Shown here in pieces: positions 60,574 through 64,000 of a stretch of 64,000 bases of DNA. Position 1 is the first letter of the stretch, and each line of letters starts with the position of its first letter. The notes beneath the pieces are model-generated. The model saw only the letters and a program-made list of their open reading frames with translations. It ran no database searches and was not told where the DNA came from. The DNA comes from Paraglaciecola sp. (lineage in GTDB: Bacteria > Pseudomonadota > Gammaproteobacteria > Enterobacterales > Alteromonadaceae): NCBI GenBank assembly GCA_009993955.1, contig JAACSL010000019.1, forward strand, positions 1-64,000. The letters run 5' to 3'. The translations under genes were made by a program, and so were the position numbers.

Positions 60574-62061
60574 TTGGGCTTTGAGGCAGAAAAACAAAAG
60601 CTGGATGATCGTGTTTATTTTGTTCACAATACCAGCCTGAATAAAAGCGGGGTTGTCATTATTTTAAGTCGTAGTCTGTTCATTTGTCTGTTATTGAGTT
60701 GCCTAAGCGCTTGCCAAGATGAGCGACAACGCAGCAGCTTGCGTGGCGTGCTCGATGAAGGGGTACTCAAAGTCGGCACAACTTATGGGTTAACCACCTA
60801 CTACAACGGCGCTACTGGCCCAGTTGGCTTTGAATATGAACTTGCTGAGGGCTTTGCTGCCTATCTTGGCGTAAAACTTGAAGTTTTCCCCTACTACAAT
60901 CCCAATGAACTTTACCCACAACTGTACAATCAGCACTTAGATTTAATTGCAAGTGGTGTGGGGGTGAGCCCCAAACGCCTGAATGAATTTAACTACGGCC
61001 CTGCCTACCAACAAGTCAGTGAAAAACTAGTATTTAAACAAGGCAAAGAATGGCCGCGGGACATCGCCAGCCTAAACGGCAATTTAATGATTGTGGCAGG
61101 CAGCAGTCATAGTGATACCCTTGCTCATATCAAAGAACAAGGCATGCCAATCACATGGCAAGAAACAGAAGACAACGATACCGAAGAGTTACTTGAATTG
61201 GTGCTTGCTGAGAAATTAGATTACACCATTGCTGACTCTAACATACTGGCCTTAATGCGCCGTCGCTACCCTGAATTGGCTATTGGTTTTTCGTTGAATG
61301 AAGAACAAGACATCGCTTGGGCAGTGAACAAAAACAGTGATGATTCACTCCTTGCTGCGCTGATTGAGTATTTTGGCATCATCCAAACTAACGGAACTTT
61401 AGCCGCCTTAGAAGACAAGTATTTTGGCCATGTGCGCAGTTTCAATTACGTTGATACCCGAGAATTCATAAAAGCCGCGAAAGAGGTACTGCCAGAATTT
61501 TTGCCTTGGTTTCAACAATATGCTGCCGATCTTGACTGGCGCTTATTAGCCGCTATGAGTTATCAGGAAAGTCATTGGCGTCCGGACGCGCGGTCAATTA
61601 CCGGTGTAAGAGGCATGATGATGTTAACTTTGGCCACGGCAAAAGATTTGGGCATTGGATCACGTCTGGATCCGGAGCAAAGCATTCGGGGCGGCGCCGC
61701 TTATTTAGCCAGCCTCATCCAACGTATTCCAGATCGCATAGACTACCCAGACAAGCTTTGGTTTGCCTTAGCGGCCTACAATATTGGTCTTGGTCATTTA
61801 GAAGATGCACGGGTGTTAACCGACCGTCAAGACGGCAACCCCGACCTGTGGGTAGATGTAAAACTGCGTTTGTTGCAATTGCGCCAAAAGAAGTATTACA
61901 AAACCACTACTTATGGTTATGCCCGCGGTAATGAAGCCGTTGCCTATGTAGACAACATCCGGCGCTACTACGATACCCTGAAGTGGTTAGATGAGCAGCA
62001 AGCACCAGTGGAAGAAACGATACCACCGGAAGAATCCATCGAAACGTCAGCAACGGAGTAA
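60574..62061 (+). CDS. mltF: Membrane-bound lytic murein transglycosylase F
   Basis: A frame of 495 residues whose true start is unclear: the first usable codon is a TTG. LLLSCLSAC is a probable lipobox, so the mature form is a lipoprotein. It has a solute-binding (SBP3-like) domain (GVLKVGTTYGLTTYYNG) and a C-terminal transglycosylase domain with the catalytic Glu in AAMSYQESHW and GVRGMMMLTLATA. It is divergent from purL, the usual arrangement. Confidence 0.93.
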   Translation: MGFEAEKQKLDDRVYFVHNTSLNKSGVVIILSRSLFICLLLSCLSACQDERQRSSLRGVLDEGVLKVGTTYGLTTYYNGATGPVGFEYELAEGFAAYLGVKLEVFPYYNPNELYPQLYNQHLDLIASGVGVSPKRLNEFNYGPAYQQVSEKLVFKQGKEWPRDIASLNGNLMIVAGSSHSDTLAHIKEQGMPITWQETEDNDTEELLELVLAEKLDYTIADSNILALMRRRYPELAIGFSLNEEQDIAWAVNKNSDDSLLAALIEYFGIIQTNGTLAALEDKYFGHVRSFNYVDTREFIKAAKEVLPEFLPWFQQYAADLDWRLLAAMSYQESHWRPDARSITGVRGMMMLTLATAKDLGIGSRLDPEQSIRGGAAYLASLIQRIPDRIDYPDKLWFALAAYNIGLGHLEDARVLTDRQDGNPDLWVDVKLRLLQLRQKKYYKTTTYGYARGNEAVAYVDNIRRYYDTLKWLDEQQAPVEETIPPEESIETSATE

Positions 62062-62066
62062 AAGAC

Positions 62067-62810
62067 TCATTGCCCTTGCCACGAGACAGAATTGGGTGAG
62101 ATAAGATATAAAGCCCCCAATAAACACAAAAATACTGCAACAAAAATACATACCAGCAACACCAAACTGAGCCATTTCTGCCACCAGTGTTGATCAGGTG
62201 CACTGACACGGACACTCGTCCAGAATAGGCACAGTAAAAATACGATGCTCAAAGCGGGTATGTTCTTGTCCAAACTCAAGGCATAAATATCTGCCAAAAT
62301 CGTCCAAATGATCGCCCACCCACAGAAATTATATAGGGCACTGATTACATGCTCGGCCAGTGAGTGATGACGGCGAAAAAAGCACAGATAAGTGCTAATA
62401 CTCAGCAAGGGTACAATCAACAAAATAAGCAAAAGTTGCGGTGAAAAAACGGTTTGCACGTCACTGGAAATACCACTCACCGCCACGTTCAAACCCAAGA
62501 TTTTTTTATCGATGAAGGTTAAATGCAAGCCAAGGATAAATAAGGTATAAAAAACAATTTGCGCAGGGCTGTAAAAATATAATCGATCCCCTTGCCAATA
62601 GCGGCGTACTAGGGTGGCAGGATCCACAATCAGGGTATACAAGGCGCTAAAAATCCCTCTTTCTATGGAAAACACCCCTGACGATAAGGCAGAAATAACG
62701 TCTCGATAACTGGTTTTTTGCATGGTGGCTTGTTGGCCGCATGCATGGCAAAAAGCGCCGATTAATTGCGTGGAACATTGTGAGCAACTTGGTGTATTTG
62801 ATGATGTCAT
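62067..62810 (-). CDS. DUF3667 family membrane protein
   Basis: 247 residues from the ATG at 62810, with AAGGAAGC upstream. The N-terminus holds two zinc-ribbon-type CxxC pairs (CSQCSTQL, CHACGQQ), followed by SYRDVISALSSGVFSIERGI and RRYWQGDRLYFYSPAQIVFY, typical of DUF3667, and then four to five membrane helices. Function unknown. Confidence 0.85.
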   Translation of the reverse strand: MTSSNTPSCSQCSTQLIGAFCHACGQQATMQKTSYRDVISALSSGVFSIERGIFSALYTLIVDPATLVRRYWQGDRLYFYSPAQIVFYTLFILGLHLTFIDKKILGLNVAVSGISSDVQTVFSPQLLLILLIVPLLSISTYLCFFRRHHSLAEHVISALYNFCGWAIIWTILADIYALSLDKNIPALSIVFLLCLFWTSVRVSAPDQHWWQKWLSLVLLVCIFVAVFLCLLGALYLISPNSVSWQGQ

Positions 62811-63056
62811 GTTTGCTTCCTTTTCCATAAGTTCACTATAAACGGCTTGTAAATCAATACTCAAGTCAACTTTTTACAAAAATAACCATTGAAAAAAGCT
62901 GAGCTTATGATCATAGTGGTGTCGTCTAGCATACTTGTTGTCACATCGCAGTCATATAGGCACGTTACTCTATTACTAAGCGTTCTAGTTGATGCAACTT
63001 TATGCGCGTAAACAAGGTCATAATGAAAAGACAGGATAAGAATTTTAGGAAAACAG

Positions 63057-63209
63057 ATGAAAAAGCGCCCGAACATGTTAAGTAGAAATCGATTTGCCAA
63101 TAGTGGTAGACGACGTCAGTTGTTAAAACGTGTCCACCAAAAAATTAATTTACGCCGCCAACAGTTTCAAAATATTGAAGTCACCAATGATTGGGCGGAA
63201 GCCTGCTAA
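63057..63209 (+). CDS. Small basic protein
   Basis: A 50-residue frame (MKKRPNMLSRNRFANSGRRR at the start, ending VTNDWAEAC) with a good AGGA ribosome binding site seven bases before ATG. Its N-terminal 35 residues hold many Arg and Lys. It overlaps the stop of tadA by 4 bases. I do not recognise it; an RNA- or DNA-binding role is only suggested by the charge. Confidence 0.5.
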   Translation: MKKRPNMLSRNRFANSGRRRQLLKRVHQKINLRRQQFQNIEVTNDWAEAC

Positions 63210-63697
63210 ACTCCTCTTTTAGCTAATTTTTTAGCCGCTCGGCGCTCCTGAAAAAAACCTGATATTTGTTGCGCGCACAATGCTTCACAAACGCCACCTG
63301 TGACATCCATTTGATGATTCAATTGATCATGCTGCGTTAAATTCATGATGCTGCCTGCCGCCCCTGTTTTATAATCTTTTGCGCCAAATACTAGGCGTGA
63401 AATACGACTATGCACCAATAAGCCTGCACACATAGGGCATGGTTCCAACGTCACGTACAATGTCGTATCAATGAGTCGATAGTTTTGCAGTGCTAATCCC
63501 GCTTGGCGGATGGCAATTAATTCAGCATGGGCTGAAGGGTCATGCAAACTGATACTTTGATTCCAACCTTCGCCAATAACCTGATTGTTTTTTACCACTA
63601 CTGCGCCCACTGGAATTTCACCCGCTGCCGCTGCTTTGTCCGCTAGGCGTAAGGCATATTCCATCCAGTATTGATCGTCTTGTTGACTGTTTATCAC
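63206..63697 (-). CDS. tadA: tRNA-specific adenosine deaminase
   Basis: 163 residues from the GTG at 63697 (MINSQQDDQYWMEYALRLA), preceded by GGAATACC; no ATG lies in a suitable position and the next open codon is a TTG at 63781. HAELIAIRQAG holds the catalytic His-Glu, and EPCPMCAGLL the zinc cysteines. It makes inosine at the wobble position of tRNA-Arg(ACG). Confidence 0.93.
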   Translation of the reverse strand: MINSQQDDQYWMEYALRLADKAAAAGEIPVGAVVVKNNQVIGEGWNQSISLHDPSAHAELIAIRQAGLALQNYRLIDTTLYVTLEPCPMCAGLLVHSRISRLVFGAKDYKTGAAGSIMNLTQHDQLNHQMDVTGGVCEALCAQQISGFFQERRAAKKLAKRGV

Positions 63698-63890
63698 GGT
63701 ATTCCATCTACTCGATATTTGGCTAATTTCGTTACTTTGTTGGTTAAATTCACCAGTAAATGCCAAAGAGTTAAGCACCAAAAATATATAAACACCTGAT
63801 TTATATAGATTTTAATTGTTGGTCAATAATTTGCTTTGCTAAGCGCATAAGCATAAACTTTTTTAGATAAGACACCAAGGAGAGTTAACT

Positions 63891-64000
63891 ATGAATATGA
63901 CCGCTGTAGCAATCGTTGCCATCGTGTGTTGGGCCATTGTGGAACTAGTCACAGGCACTAAAAACAACAAAAAAGGTAAACAAAACAATGCGCAAGTTGA
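63891..64000 (+). CDS. Small membrane protein, 3' end beyond the window
   Basis: A frame opens with MNMTAVAIVAIVCWAIVELV and continues with Lys/Asn/Gln-rich residues to the window edge. An AAGGAGAG ribosome binding site is well spaced. One membrane helix, then a basic tail. Its size and shape resemble small membrane stress proteins, but the family cannot be told from the fragment. Confidence 0.6.
   Translation, partial: MNMTAVAIVAIVCWAIVELVTGTKNNKKGKQNNAQV

Overview
The window looks like chromosome from a marine gammaproteobacterium of the Alteromonadales (Alteromonas/Bowmanella-like). The grounds are a Vibrio/Alteromonas-type polar flagellar cluster (flgT, flgP, motY, cheV-cheR next to flgA and flgB), several short (~275 aa) flagellins, a sodium-type MotY stator component, and an ordinary gammaproteobacterial purL-mltF-tadA block. 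No database search was possible, so the taxon is an inference.

Layout. 1-799: no convincing gene; a dense chain of inverted repeats with a fragment of an unidentified reading frame at the left edge. 800-20681 (minus): a surface or flagellin glycan island. From the fliS side it runs pseB, pseC, pseF, a GT9 transferase, pseI, pseG, pseH (pseudaminic acid synthesis); then ACP, an AMP-ligase, a LuxE-like and a LuxC-like protein (an acyl activation and reduction cassette); then GT2 transferases, UDP-galactopyranose mutase, a stand-alone RapZ-C-like domain, two sulfotransferase-like proteins, a TylF-like methyltransferase and a radical SAM protein. 20718-28585 (minus): fliT-like, fliS, fliD, flaG and four flagellins. 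28851-29795 (plus): an isolated sialidase-fold protein. 29792-42768 (minus): flgL, K, J, I, H, G, F, E, D, C, B, cheR, cheV. 42945-46566: flgA, flgM, flgN, flgP (minus), flgT. 46640-64000: tRNA-Arg(CCT), cbpM-cbpA, a DUF445 protein, gloA, glpQ, motY, rnt, a 2-Cys peroxiredoxin, an M1 aminopeptidase lipoprotein, smrA, purL, mltF, a DUF3667 protein, tadA and three small proteins.

Regulation. Sigma-54-type -24/-12 elements precede flgB and flgF, and sigma-28 (FliA) promoters precede flgM, flagellins 1 and 4 and motY. This is the usual polar flagellar hierarchy.

Most interesting part. The flagellin intergenic regions carry a family of long stem-loops at 24634-24708, 24859-24935, 26245-26315 and 27669-27724. 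Two of them sit downstream of sigma-54-like promoters on the plus strand, opposite to the flagellins. The loop shared by the first two could form 17 continuous base pairs, one of them G-U, with the ribosome binding site region of flagellin 4. On the minus strand, two terminator-linked hairpins expose a CTCCTAACG loop complementary to the ribosome binding sites of flagellins 2 and 3. Together they suggest an undescribed small-RNA or antisense circuit controlling which flagellin is made. This is inferred from sequence alone.
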